DNA of 35,312 bases from Uliginosibacterium gangwonense (GCA_020723855.1 DYIB01000017.1:1-35312), one strand, 5' to 3'; shown: positions 8,937-17,169, numbered from the stretch's first letter. Notes: a model not told the origin generated them from the letters alone. Made by a program: numbers and translations.

Positions 8937-9699
8937 AAAGTCCCTGCTGACGCCGGATCAGATCATGACCGCCGACAAGCTGGTCATCGACGGCGTCGAC
9001 GTGTCGGGCCACTGGAACACCATGATCAAGCCCCGCACGATCACGGACTACGATCCCGACTTCTACAAGAAGATCGAGGGCCTGCCCGGCGGCGAGAACG
9101 TCTCCCGCTGCTGGCAGTGCGGCTCGTGCACCAACTCGTGCACCATGTACGCCATCAACCCTGACTTCAACCCGCGCTACTGGATCTACTGCACCAACCT
9201 GGGCCTGCAGAGCGAGATCGTCAAGGACAAGGACATCATCTGGCAGTGCGTGTCGTGCAACAAGTGCACCAACATCTGCCCCAAGGACGTAAAGCCCGAG
9301 GGCGTGATGAAGGCCCTGGCCCACTGGCTGGAGCTGGAAGGCCATACGCCCAAGAGCAAGTCCAGCGTGTTCGACGAGGAGTTCACGCGCCAGTGCCTGG
9401 CGCGTGGGCGCATCGAGGACTCGGAAGTGATGTTTAACTTCTTCAAGAAGACCGACCAGGACGTGGTGCGGCTGGTGAAGACCGGCTGGCTGGGTGTGTT
9501 CATCGCCCGCATGAACAAGTGGACCGAATTGCGCGCCGGCCGGTGGGGCAAGTTCCTGGCGCGCATGCCCATCACCGGGCCCCTCAAGATGGCCTGGGCC
9601 ATGGTATTCAAGCCCCGCACCAAGAGCTGGGGCCGCACCGGGGAGGTACTGGCCGCGTACGTGGAAGAACAGAAGCGCAAGGCCCACGCGGCCCATTGA
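8923..9699 (+). CDS. hdrC2: Heterodisulfide-reductase-like iron-sulfur subunit sHdrC2
   Basis: A 258-residue HdrC-type subunit with two ferredoxin motifs: CX2CX2CX3C at residues 63-73 (CWQCGSCTNSC) and CVSCNKCTNICP about 45 residues later. The first motif lacks the usual proline after the fourth cysteine (CTM instead of CP). The C-terminal third is basic and contains a mildly hydrophobic stretch, but no clear transmembrane helix. The ATG overlaps the upstream gene by 14 bases. With HdrB2 it forms the second C-B module of the sHdr complex. Confidence 0.9.
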   Translation: MPIHEKSLLTPDQIMTADKLVIDGVDVSGHWNTMIKPRTITDYDPDFYKKIEGLPGGENVSRCWQCGSCTNSCTMYAINPDFNPRYWIYCTNLGLQSEIVKDKDIIWQCVSCNKCTNICPKDVKPEGVMKALAHWLELEGHTPKSKSSVFDEEFTRQCLARGRIEDSEVMFNFFKKTDQDVVRLVKTGWLGVFIARMNKWTELRAGRWGKFLARMPITGPLKMAWAMVFKPRTKSWGRTGEVLAAYVEEQKRKAHAAH

Positions 9700-9715
9700 A
9701 CGGAGAGAGACTGAC

Positions 9716-10633
9716 ATGAGCAAAGCCAAAGTCGCCTATTACCCCGGCTGTGCCCTGGAGGGGTCGGGCGGGCCTTACGACCGGTCCACGCGCGCCCTGG
9801 TGGACGAACTGGGGCTGGAGATGGACGATCTGTCCGACTGGAACTGCTGCGGCGCGATGGAAGTGAAGAACGTCCATCCCATGCTGCAGACCTACATGTC
9901 CGCCCGCAACCTGGCCATCGCCGCCGAGCAGATGGGCTACGACACGGTGATGGCGCCCTGCAATGGCTGCTATCACAACCTCAAGAAAGCCGAGTACGAG
10001 CTGGCCACCTCACCCGAGGCCCTGGAGACCGTGCAGGACCTGGCCAGGAAGTCCGGCGATCCGGTGTACCAGGGCAATGTGCGCACCGTGCACCTGCTGG
10101 AGTGGCTGATGGAGGAAGTGGGCCAGGAGGGCATCAAGGAGCGCATCAGGAAGTCCCTCAACGGCCTCAAAATCGCCAACTACTACGGCTGCATGTACAC
10201 CCGCCCGCGCCAGATCTTCCCCGAGAAGGACCAGGGGCCGGGCTCCGAGTCCAGCTACAAGCCCCATTACATGGACGACCTGCTCGAAGCGGCCGGCGCC
10301 GAGAACGTGGACTTCCCGCTGAAAACCGCCTGCTGCGGCGGCGCCCACACCCTGTCGGATTCGGATACCTCCACCCAGTTGGTGCTCAACCTGCTGCAGG
10401 CGGCGGAGGAATCGGGGGCGGAAGTGATCGCCACCGAATGCCCCACCTGCCACTCGGGGCTGGAGATGCACCAGGTACGCGCCGAGAAGGAGTTCGGCAT
10501 CAAGACCAAGGTCAAGATCGTGTATTTCACCCAGTTGCTGGGCCTGGCCATGGGGCTGTCGGCCAGGAAATTGGCCGTGCATGAAAACGTGAGCGACTCC
10601 CTGGACCTGCTGGAGGAAAAGGGCATCCTTTGA
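9716..10633 (+). CDS. hdrB2: Heterodisulfide-reductase-like catalytic subunit sHdrB2
   Basis: A 305-residue HdrB-type protein with two complete CCG domains. The first reads PGCALEG, then WNCCGAM, then PCNGC. The second reads YYGCMY, then TACCGGA, then ECPTCH. This double CX(n)CCGX(n)CX2C arrangement binds the non-cubane iron-sulfur clusters that act on disulfides in the HdrB family. Length is normal for HdrB. The start lies 16 bases after hdrC2 with a GGAGAGA ribosome-binding site. Its stop codon is embedded in a TTGACA hexamer that may start a separate transcript for the lipoate-binding genes. Confidence 0.92.
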   Translation: MSKAKVAYYPGCALEGSGGPYDRSTRALVDELGLEMDDLSDWNCCGAMEVKNVHPMLQTYMSARNLAIAAEQMGYDTVMAPCNGCYHNLKKAEYELATSPEALETVQDLARKSGDPVYQGNVRTVHLLEWLMEEVGQEGIKERIRKSLNGLKIANYYGCMYTRPRQIFPEKDQGPGSESSYKPHYMDDLLEAAGAENVDFPLKTACCGGAHTLSDSDTSTQLVLNLLQAAEESGAEVIATECPTCHSGLEMHQVRAEKEFGIKTKVKIVYFTQLLGLAMGLSARKLAVHENVSDSLDLLEEKGIL

Positions 10634-10659
10634 CAAACGGCACGGATTGCACGGATAGT
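10630..10659 (+). promoter_or_regulatory. Putative internal promoter before the first lbpA
   Basis: A perfect TTGACA (10630-10635) overlaps the hdrB2 stop. It is followed after 18 bases by GATAGT (10654-10659), which matches the -10 consensus in four of six positions. A transcript would start near 10666, about 20 bases before the first lbpA. This is sequence pattern only. Confidence 0.4.
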
Positions 10660-10687
10660 CCCGCTATCTTCATCCATGGCGCGATAG

Positions 10688-11128
10688 ATGGACTGCAACG
10701 ACTGCGAATTTCGTCCGGAGCTCCATTACGACGACCAGTTCCAGATCTGGGTGAAAGCGGAGGCGGCAGGCACCCTGTTGATCGGCATGACGGATCTGTC
10801 CCAGACCCTCGCCGGCAAGATCCTGCACGTGCGCGTGCGCCGGCCGGGCAGCCTGCGGCCGGCCGGCAAGCCCGTGGCGACGGTGGAGACGGGCAAGTGG
10901 GCGGGGCCGGTGCCGAACGTCTTCGACTGCGAGATCGTGACGGGCAATGAGGAAGTGATGGACAACCCTTCGCTGATCAACGCCGACCCTTACGAGCACT
11001 GGATCGCACGCGTGCGGTCCACCGTGGCCGTGGCCCAGGCCCTGGCCGGCCTGCCCACGGGCGAGGCGGCGCGCACTGCCTATTGCGAGAGGGCGAAGAG
11101 AGACAATATCCGGTGCCGCAGAGCATGA
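10688..11128 (+). CDS. lbpA: Lipoate-binding protein LbpA-like (first copy)
   Basis: A 146-residue GcvH-like lipoate carrier of the LbpA type found next to shdr genes. The predicted lipoylated lysine is K70 in the context TVETGKWAGPV; the GKW core distinguishes LbpA from glycine-cleavage GcvH. Compared with the second copy (11545-11982) it has Thr for Ser before GKW, an unusual CNDC at residues 3-6, and a basic, cysteine-containing tail (YCERAKRDNIRCRRA). An in-frame TAG directly before the ATG at 10688 rules out a longer protein. The ribosome-binding site is weak. It presumably swings dihydrolipoate-bound sulfur intermediates between DsrE/TusA and the sHdr complex. Confidence 0.82.
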   Translation: MDCNDCEFRPELHYDDQFQIWVKAEAAGTLLIGMTDLSQTLAGKILHVRVRRPGSLRPAGKPVATVETGKWAGPVPNVFDCEIVTGNEEVMDNPSLINADPYEHWIARVRSTVAVAQALAGLPTGEAARTAYCERAKRDNIRCRRA

Positions 11129-11520
11129 AGGGCGAAGGCTACGTGGACCATGCGGAGAAGACCGTGGTCATTGTCATGACCAGCGGCCCGTCCACGCCCC
11201 ATCGCTGCGCCACGCCCTTCTTCATCGCCATGCTGCTCGCCGCCATGGATGCCCGGGTGTCCCTGTTCTTCACCATGGAGGGCGTCAAGCTTGCCAAGAA
11301 GGGTGTTGCCGACAACCTGGTGGCCCTGGAGGGGGGCAAGCGCATCATCGAATTCCTGCGCGAGGCCAAGGCGGCCGGCGTGAAGATGTTCATGTGCCGT
11401 CCGGCCATGCCGGGCTACGACATCGACGAGTCGGACGTGATCCCCGAAATCGACGAGATCGCCAGCGGCGGCACCCTGGCGGATCTCATCCTGTCCTCGG
11501 ACAAGGCCTTGTTCTTCTGA
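11125..11520 (+). CDS. DsrE-family small sulfurtransferase
   Basis: A 131-residue cytoplasmic DsrE/DsrF-like protein. The likely sulfur-carrying residue is Cys91 in KMFMCRPAMPGYD, the usual place for the active cysteine of DsrE-type transferases; Cys28 lies near the N-terminus. The ATG at 11125 is chosen because it overlaps the stop of the preceding lbpA (ATGA). A longer in-frame reading from a TTG at 11083 would run deep into lbpA and add a non-conserved stretch. Its position between two LbpA genes suggests that it exchanges sulfur with TusA and the LbpA proteins. Subgroup assignment (for example DsrE3) needs a tree. Confidence 0.82.
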   Translation: MKGEGYVDHAEKTVVIVMTSGPSTPHRCATPFFIAMLLAAMDARVSLFFTMEGVKLAKKGVADNLVALEGGKRIIEFLREAKAAGVKMFMCRPAMPGYDIDESDVIPEIDEIASGGTLADLILSSDKALFF

Positions 11521-11544
11521 TTCCTGCTCAAGGGAGAAAAAACC

Positions 11545-11982
11545 ATGGCAACCGTAAGAAACTGCAACCTGCCCGACGACCTCTACTACAGCGTCGAGAA
11601 CAACGTCTGGGCGCGCCTGGAGGCCGACGGCACCCTCACCGTCGGCATGACCGCCTACGCCTGCAACCTGGCGGGCGAAGTGGTGGCCTTCACGCCCAAG
11701 AAAGTGGGCAAGGAGATCGAGCAGAACAAGTCGGTCGCCACCGTCGAGTCGGGCAAGTGGGTGGGCCCGGTGAAGGCGCCGGTGACCGGCGAGATCATCG
11801 CCACCAACGACGCCGTCGCCGCCAAGCCCGGCACCATCAATGCCGATCCCTATGGTGCCGGCTGGCTGGTGAAGATGAAGCCCAGCGACTGGGCCGGCCA
11901 ATCGGGCAGCCTCGTCACCGGGGCGGCGATTGCCGCCGCCTTCGAGGCCAAGATGAACGCCGACGGCTTCGCCGGCTGCTGA
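11545..11982 (+). CDS. lbpA: Lipoate-binding protein LbpA (second copy)
   Basis: A 145-residue GcvH-like lipoate carrier with predicted lipoyl-lysine K71 in TVESGKWVGPVKAP, the classical LbpA motif. It has a strong ribosome-binding site (AAGGGAGA) and conserved cysteines at residues 7 and 40 plus one near the C-terminus (FAGC). The LbpA family is required for sHdr-based sulfur oxidation and is not interchangeable with GcvH of glycine cleavage. The lipoate assembly genes follow directly, suggesting that this carrier is lipoylated by their products. Confidence 0.9.
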   Translation: MATVRNCNLPDDLYYSVENNVWARLEADGTLTVGMTAYACNLAGEVVAFTPKKVGKEIEQNKSVATVESGKWVGPVKAPVTGEIIATNDAVAAKPGTINADPYGAGWLVKMKPSDWAGQSGSLVTGAAIAAAFEAKMNADGFAGC

Positions 11983-11992
11983 AGCGAAGCGC

Positions 11993-13114
11993 GTGAACGC
12001 CTGGCAGGACATCGTCACCCGCGTCGAGCCGCTGGAGGACGCGGCCCTCGACACGCGCCTGGTGGACGAGATGGAGCGCCGCCACGGCGGCCTGCACGCC
12101 CGCGCCGGCATCAACTTCTATACGCCCACCTTCAAGGCCTATGCCAGCAGCGAGATCGGCGTCTGCGGCAAGAGCGCCTGGCCGGCGGTTTCCATCACCG
12201 GGCCCGAGTGCAAGCTGCAATGCGACCACTGCAAGGCCAAGCTGCTGGAGCCCATGATCCCGGCGCGCACGCCCGAAGCCCTGTGGCGCGTGGTGAATGA
12301 AAGAATCGAGGCGGGTGCCAAGGGCATGCTGCTCACCGGCGGCTCCAACCACCGCGACGAGGTGGAGTACGGGCCCTTCTATTCCACCATCCGCCGCATC
12401 AAGGACAGCTTCCCGGATTTCAAGATCGCCATCCACACCGCCCTGGTGACGCCGGATGCCGCCCGCTGCCTGGAGCAGGCGGGCATCGACGCGGCCATGC
12501 TGGACATCATCGGTGCCCAGGACACCGTCACCCAGGTGTATCACCTGAAGCGGCCCGTGGCCGACTTCGAGGCCTCGCTGGCCTGCCTCACCGAGACGTC
12601 GCTGAAGGTGGTGCCCCATATCGTCATCGGCCTGCACTATGGGCGCCTGCTGGGGGAGTGGACGGCACTGGAAATGATCCGGCGCCACCAGCCCGCGGCG
12701 CTGGTGCTGGTGGTGATCATGCCCTTTTACGCGCCGGCTCAGCGTCCCTTCGCTGTGCCGCCCAGCGCCGAGGTGGGGCGCTTCTTCATGGACGCGCGCG
12801 CGGCCCTGCCCGACATCCCCCTGCTGCTGGGCTGCGCCCGACCGCCCGGGCGCGCCAAGCAGGAGATCGACGCCTACGCCGTGCTCGCCGGCGTGAACGG
12901 CATCGCCCACCCGGCCGACGGCATGGTCGAGCTGGCGCTGCGCCTGGGGCGCGAAGTGCGGGTGACGCCGGCCTGCTGCTCCATCGCCGTGGGCGACGAG
13001 GTCATGGCGCCGGAGGGCGGCAGCGGCGGCCTGCGGGTGGACCTGCAGCGCCTGATCGAAGCCGAACGCCGCGGGCGCAAGCTCGGCGGCATCAAAGTCG
13101 TGACAACGACCTGA
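11993..13114 (+). CDS. Radical SAM lipoate synthase component (LipS1/LipS2 type)
   Basis: A 373-residue radical SAM protein of the two-component lipoyl synthase system (LipS1 plus LipS2), which inserts sulfur into protein-bound octanoyl chains. The SAM-cluster motif CX3CX2C is at C73, C77 and C80 (CKLQCDHC). Other candidate cluster cysteines are C58, a cysteine in GCARPPGRAKQEID, and the CC pair in VTPACCSIAVGDE near the C-terminus. It starts with GTG 11 bases after lbpA; no ATG fits this position. The context (lbpA upstream; lipoate ligase, LipT and a second radical SAM protein downstream) makes the lipoate role firm. Which of the two LipS paralogs it is cannot be told by eye. Confidence 0.82.
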   Translation: MNAWQDIVTRVEPLEDAALDTRLVDEMERRHGGLHARAGINFYTPTFKAYASSEIGVCGKSAWPAVSITGPECKLQCDHCKAKLLEPMIPARTPEALWRVVNERIEAGAKGMLLTGGSNHRDEVEYGPFYSTIRRIKDSFPDFKIAIHTALVTPDAARCLEQAGIDAAMLDIIGAQDTVTQVYHLKRPVADFEASLACLTETSLKVVPHIVIGLHYGRLLGEWTALEMIRRHQPAALVLVVIMPFYAPAQRPFAVPPSAEVGRFFMDARAALPDIPLLLGCARPPGRAKQEIDAYAVLAGVNGIAHPADGMVELALRLGREVRVTPACCSIAVGDEVMAPEGGSGGLRVDLQRLIEAERRGRKLGGIKVVTTT

Positions 13115-13124
13115 GGAGAGAGAC

Positions 13125-14183
13125 ATGCAGACCTGGCGAGTGATCGACACGGGCATCCGCCGCGCGGCGGAGAACTTCGCCCTCAACCGGGCGCTGCTGG
13201 AGGCGCGCAAGAACGGCGCCTCTCCCAGCACCCTGCGCTTCCTGCAGTTCAAGCCCAGCGCGCTGCTGGGCTACCACCAGAGCGCCGAGCAGGAACTGAA
13301 GCTCGACTACTGCGCCGAGCACGGCATCGACATCCAGCGTCGCATCACCGGCGGCGGCGCCCTGTACATGGATGAGACCCAGTTCGGCTGGGAACTCTAC
13401 CTGCATAAAAGCGACCTGGGCAGCGCCGACATGACGGCCATCGCCCGACGCATCTGCGAAGCGGCGGCACGCGGCATTTCCAGCTTCGGCGTGGACGCGC
13501 GCTTTCGCCCGCGCAACGACATCGAGGTGGGCGGGCGCAAGATCTCGGGCACCGGCGGCGCCTTCGACGGCGACGCCCTGCTGTACCAGGGCACGCTGCT
13601 GGTGGAGTTCGACGTGGAAAAGATGCTGCGCTGCCTCCGCATCCCGGCCGAGAAGCTGTCGGACAAGGCCATCCAGGACGCCCGCGACCGGGTGGTGAAC
13701 CTCAAGGACCTGTTGGGCTATGCGCCGCCTCTGGACGAGGTGAAGGGCCGGGTGCAGCAGGCCTTTGCGGCGGAGTTCGGCGTGAAGTTCGAGCCGGGCG
13801 GGCTGAACGAGACGGAGCAGAAGCTGTTCCGCGAGGCCCTGGCCCAGATCGACACCCCCGAGTGGATACACCTGGTGCGCAAGCCCCAGTCGGACCTGCC
13901 CATCCTCGAGGCCGGGCAGAAGTTCGCCGGCGGCCTGCTGCGCGCCGCCGTGGCCTACGACCGGGTGGGGAGCCGCATCAAGCAGACCTGGTTTACCGGC
14001 GACATCTTCGTGAACCCGCGGCGCACCGTGGCCGACCTGGAGGCGGCGCTGAAGGACCTGGCGCTGGACAAGCTGGACGAGACGGTGCGCGGCTTCTTCG
14101 CCGGGCGGCAGGTGGACATGCTGACCCTGACCCCCGACGATTTCATCGCCGTGGTGAAGCAGGCCGTGGACAGTGGGCGCTGA
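13125..14183 (+). CDS. slpl(AB): Lipoate:protein ligase sLpl(AB) for LbpA
   Basis: A 352-residue lipoate/octanoate protein ligase. The LplA catalytic domain (about residues 1-245) shows RRITGGGALYMDE and GRKISGTGGAF, the conserved nucleotide- and lipoyl-AMP-binding segments. The last 100 or so residues match the accessory LplB-like domain, so both parts are fused. In sHdr organisms this ligase is specific for LbpA and can load octanoate for the LipS pair. It has a strong ribosome-binding site (GAGGAGAG) 10 bases after the upstream gene and overlaps the next gene by 11 bases. Confidence 0.88.
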   Translation: MQTWRVIDTGIRRAAENFALNRALLEARKNGASPSTLRFLQFKPSALLGYHQSAEQELKLDYCAEHGIDIQRRITGGGALYMDETQFGWELYLHKSDLGSADMTAIARRICEAAARGISSFGVDARFRPRNDIEVGGRKISGTGGAFDGDALLYQGTLLVEFDVEKMLRCLRIPAEKLSDKAIQDARDRVVNLKDLLGYAPPLDEVKGRVQQAFAAEFGVKFEPGGLNETEQKLFREALAQIDTPEWIHLVRKPQSDLPILEAGQKFAGGLLRAAVAYDRVGSRIKQTWFTGDIFVNPRRTVADLEAALKDLALDKLDETVRGFFAGRQVDMLTLTPDDFIAVVKQAVDSGR

Positions 14184-15240
14184 CCTACGGTGCGACGTAC
14201 TGGTCGTGGGCCTCGGCCCCGCTGGCGGGGCCGCGGCCGCCGCGGCGGCGCGAGCGGGCCTGGACGTGATCGCCATCGAGCGCAAGGCCAGGATCGGCCT
14301 GCCGGTGCAATGCGCCGAGTTCATCCCGGCGCCCCTGGGCCGCCACGCCCGGGCCGAGGGGGTGGAACGGCAGCGCATCCGCGCCATGCGTACGCGCCTG
14401 CCTTCCGGTGCGGCGACTGACACCCCCTTCAGCGGCATCATGGTGGACCGCGCCGCCTTCGATGCGGCCCTGGCCGAACGCGCAAGTGCTGCCGGCGCGC
14501 GGCTCCTGAACAATACCGCGCTCGAGGTCCTGCTGCCGGGACAGCGCGCTCGCCTGCGCGGCGCCGGCAGCGCGCGGGAGATCACCTACCGGCTGCTGGT
14601 CGCCGCCGACGGCCCCGGCTCCCGGGTCGCCCACTGCCTGGGCTTGGCGCCTCTGCAGAGCGTTCATACGCGCCAATACACCGTGCCGCTGCTGACACCG
14701 AGCGAGCAAACGGATATCTGGCTGTCGCCCGCGTACCCGGGCGGCTATGCCTGGCTCTTCCCCAAAGGCGGGCTGGCGAACCTCGGCCTGGGGCTGGACC
14801 GCCGCTTCGCCCGCGATCTCAAGGCGCCCCTGGAGGAGCTGCATGGGCGCCTTGCCGCCGGGGGCATCGTTGCCCGCGACATCCGCTGCCGCACCGGCGG
14901 GCTGATTCCCGTGGGCGGCCTGCGCGGGCGGCTGGTGCAGGATACGGTGCTGTTCGCCGGCGACGCGGCCGGGCTGACCCATCCCGTCACCGGGGCGGGC
15001 ATTGCCGCGGCGGTGATCTCGGGCGAGCGTGCCGGCGCGGCCTGCGCGGCCTGCCTCGGCGGCGATGGCGGCGCGCTGGCCGATTACGAAGAGGACATGC
15101 GCGACCAGTTCGGCGACTCCCTGGCGCGCGCCGTACGCGCCCGCGCTGCCCTGGAACAGGTGTGGAACACGCCGGCGGCGGCGGACGATGCATACCACCG
15201 CCGCGGCTGGATTGCCTTCGACGAATATTACGCCCGGTGA
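14173..15240 (+). CDS. lipT: FAD-dependent NAD(P)H oxidoreductase LipT
   Basis: A 355-residue flavoprotein of the geranylgeranyl-reductase-like family. The N-terminal dinucleotide-binding motif GLGPAGGAAAAAAARAG is clear, and a second FAD contact (FAGDAAGLTHPVTGAG) lies near residue 260. In sulfur oxidisers LipT genes sit beside lipS and slpl(AB) and are thought to supply electrons to the radical SAM lipoate synthases. The start is a GTG at 14173 overlapping the ligase stop by 11 bases. Other members of this fold reduce isoprenoids or oxidise halogenated aromatics; the neighbours decide the call. Confidence 0.82.
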   Translation: MGADLRCDVLVVGLGPAGGAAAAAAARAGLDVIAIERKARIGLPVQCAEFIPAPLGRHARAEGVERQRIRAMRTRLPSGAATDTPFSGIMVDRAAFDAALAERASAAGARLLNNTALEVLLPGQRARLRGAGSAREITYRLLVAADGPGSRVAHCLGLAPLQSVHTRQYTVPLLTPSEQTDIWLSPAYPGGYAWLFPKGGLANLGLGLDRRFARDLKAPLEELHGRLAAGGIVARDIRCRTGGLIPVGGLRGRLVQDTVLFAGDAAGLTHPVTGAGIAAAVISGERAGAACAACLGGDGGALADYEEDMRDQFGDSLARAVRARAALEQVWNTPAAADDAYHRRGWIAFDEYYAR

Positions 15241-15248
15241 CGACCCCC

Positions 15249-16382
15249 ATGAGCACGGTACTCGACAATGCCCAGCCTGTGAACTTCTACCGCCCCAATT
15301 ACCACATCAAGACGCCCGACATGCGCTCGCCCGAGTACGTGCAGATGAGCACGGCGGCGGCCATCACCCTGGGCCTGGTGCCGGGCAGGATGCACCGCAC
15401 CGCCTGCACCCACTGCCTCAACCTGCTGGTGACCTACCGGGAAGGCTGCCGTGCCAACTGCGCCTACTGCGGCCTGGCGCGCCACCGGGAGGAGGCGCGC
15501 GACTATGCCGACCGCAACTTCATCCGGGTGGACTGGCCCACGGTGCGCTACGACGAGGTGATCGAACGCGTCAAGAAAGGCGGCGACCGCGGCCAGTTCG
15601 AACGCATGTGCATTTCCATGATCACCCATCCCGAGTCCAATGGCGACACGGTGACGCTGCTGGACAAGTGGGTGGCCGGGCTGCCCCACATCCCCGTGTC
15701 CATCCTGTCCAACCCCACCACCATGGACAAGGCCGACCTGGAGGATCTGCGCCGGCGCGGCGCCGACATCTTCACCGTGGCGCTGGACGCGGTGACGCCG
15801 GCGATCTTCGAGCGCACCCGGGGCAAGGGCGTGGACTCGCCCCACAAGTACGAGAAGTACTGGCAGGCCATCGAGTGGGCGGCGGAAGTGTTCGGCCCGG
15901 AAAAGTTCGGGGCGCATCTCATCTGCGGCATGGGCGAGACCGAGCGCGAAATCCTGGAGGTGTGCCAGAAGATCCGCGACATGGGCGGCCACAATCACAT
16001 GTTCGCCTTCTTTCCCGAGCGCGGCTCCCTCATGGAGGACTGGCCCCCCTGCGACCGGGGCCAGTGGCGGCGCGTGCAGCTCGGGCGCTTCCTCATCGAT
16101 TACGCCGGCGGCCACGTGTCGCGCATGGGCTTCGACGACCAGGGGCGCGTGGTGGATTTCGGCTGCGACGAGGCCACGCTGCAGAGGATCATTGACTCCG
16201 GCAAGCCCTTCCGCACGTCGGGCTGCCCGGGCAAGAGCGACGAAGAGGTATCGGCCTGCAACCGGCCCTACGGCGATTCCACCCCCAGCGACATCCTGTC
16301 GTTCCCGTTCGCGCCCAAGAAGCGTGACCTGGAGAAGATCCGCCGGCAGATGCAGGGGGAGGAGGTGAAGGCGGGGATTTGA
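15249..16382 (+). CDS. Radical SAM lipoate synthase component (second LipS)
   Basis: A 377-residue radical SAM protein resembling biotin synthase. The SAM-cluster motif CX3CX2C is at C67, C71 and C74 (CRANCAYC). A CTHC pair at residues 53-56 and C-terminal cysteines (SGCPGKSDEEVSACNRP) could bind an auxiliary cluster that donates sulfur. It pairs with the radical SAM protein encoded at 11993-13114 as the second half of the LipS1/LipS2 lipoyl synthase. The ATG at 15249 lies 8 bases after lipT. An in-frame GTG at 15162 lies inside lipT and would add a non-family N-terminus, so it was rejected. A GC-rich stem-loop follows the stop. Confidence 0.84.
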   Translation: MSTVLDNAQPVNFYRPNYHIKTPDMRSPEYVQMSTAAAITLGLVPGRMHRTACTHCLNLLVTYREGCRANCAYCGLARHREEARDYADRNFIRVDWPTVRYDEVIERVKKGGDRGQFERMCISMITHPESNGDTVTLLDKWVAGLPHIPVSILSNPTTMDKADLEDLRRRGADIFTVALDAVTPAIFERTRGKGVDSPHKYEKYWQAIEWAAEVFGPEKFGAHLICGMGETEREILEVCQKIRDMGGHNHMFAFFPERGSLMEDWPPCDRGQWRRVQLGRFLIDYAGGHVSRMGFDDQGRVVDFGCDEATLQRIIDSGKPFRTSGCPGKSDEEVSACNRPYGDSTPSDILSFPFAPKKRDLEKIRRQMQGEEVKAGI

Positions 16383-16400
16383 GCCGGCCACGAGGCCGGC
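16383..16400 (+). terminator. GC-rich stem-loop after second LipS gene
   Basis: GCCGGCC (16383-16389) and GGCCGGC (16394-16400) form a perfect 7-base stem with an ACGA loop, one base after the stop codon. Only a weakly T-rich tract follows, so termination is probably incomplete. It marks the end of the tightly packed hdr-lbp-lip block. Confidence 0.45.
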
Positions 16401-16494
16401 CTTCGAATTGCTCTTCGACGCGAGCCCATGCATTTTTTTTAATGCCGGCATCACAAAAATTTTCTGGCGCAAAGACTCTCCCGGGATCATCATT

Positions 16495-16529
16495 TTGTCA
16501 AATATAAGCAATCCGCCGCATGCTAATGT
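16495..16529 (+). promoter_or_regulatory. AT-rich leader with possible promoter for DsrE2-like gene
   Basis: The 169-base gap before the DsrE2-like gene contains an eight-T run, a perfect palindrome ATGCCGGCAT (16442-16451), TTGTCA (16495-16500) and a possible extended -10 TGCTAATGT (16521-16529). Spacing between the last two is not canonical, so only the region, not the exact promoter, is supported. Confidence 0.3.
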
Positions 16530-16551
16530 TCGGCGGGAAGAGGAGACAACC

Positions 16552-17169
16552 ATGGGAGTCACCCCCGACATCGCCACCCTGGACGCCCTGATCCGACAGC
16601 GCCTGGACGAGATCCTGCCCCAGGCCCTGGACGAGAAGCTGGCGCAGATGAGGGCGGCCAGGACGCCGTCGATGACCATCATCGCCACCAAGGGCACCCT
16701 GGACTGGGCCTATCCCCCCTTCATCCTCAGCTCCACCGCGGCTGCGCTGGGCTGGGACGTGTCGATCTTCTTCACTTTCTATGGCCTGAACCTGCTGAAG
16801 AAGGACATCAGCGACCTCAAGGTGAGCCCCCTGGGCAATCCGGGCATGCCCATGAAGATGCCCTTCGGGCCCGAGTGGTTCAGGCACATCAACTGGAACA
16901 TTCCCAACATCGTCCAGGCCAACATGCCCGGCTTCGAGGCCATGGCCACGGCCCTCATGAAGCAGACCATCAAGAACAACGGCGTGGCGGACATCGCCGA
17001 GCTGCGTTCCCTGTGCGTGGAAGCGGGAGTCAATCTGATCGGCTGTCAGATGACGGTGGACCTGTTCGGCTTCACCCATGACGATTTCATTCCGGAGGTG
17101 AAGGAGTACTGCGGCGCCGCCACCTTCCTGCCCATGGCGCAGGAGGCCGACGTCAGCTTGTTCATGTAA
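16552..17169 (+). CDS. DsrE2-like (DrsE/DsrF/DrsH superfamily) sulfurtransferase
   Basis: A 205-residue protein of the DsrE2/peroxiredoxin-like family. The conserved cysteine pair is visible in LRSLCVEAGVNLIGCQMTVDLFGF, where GCQM is the family's active-site context; another cysteine lies in EYCGAATF. The N-terminal 40 residues are charged and helical, followed by a mildly hydrophobic segment (PPFILSSTAAALGW) that is short for a membrane helix. Members of this family normally accompany tusA and rhodanese genes and take part in cytoplasmic sulfur transfer. The ATG has an AGGAGA ribosome-binding site. An upstream in-frame TTG at 16408 has none. The FadL-like gene follows after 22 bases. Confidence 0.82.
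   Translation: MGVTPDIATLDALIRQRLDEILPQALDEKLAQMRAARTPSMTIIATKGTLDWAYPPFILSSTAAALGWDVSIFFTFYGLNLLKKDISDLKVSPLGNPGMPMKMPFGPEWFRHINWNIPNIVQANMPGFEAMATALMKQTIKNNGVADIAELRSLCVEAGVNLIGCQMTVDLFGFTHDDFIPEVKEYCGAATFLPMAQEADVSLFM

Noticed and set aside
899-9976. Many long minus-strand open frames opposite soe and hdr genes (for example 5648-8116)
   Set aside because: They are rich in His, Gly, Arg and Ala with no recognisable domains, and lie antisense to clear genes, as expected in high-GC DNA.
11545-11982. Glycine cleavage H protein (gcvH)
   Set aside because: The lipoyl site reads ESGKW, not the ESVKA-type GcvH site, and no gcvT or gcvP is present; sHdr and lip neighbours identify it as LbpA.
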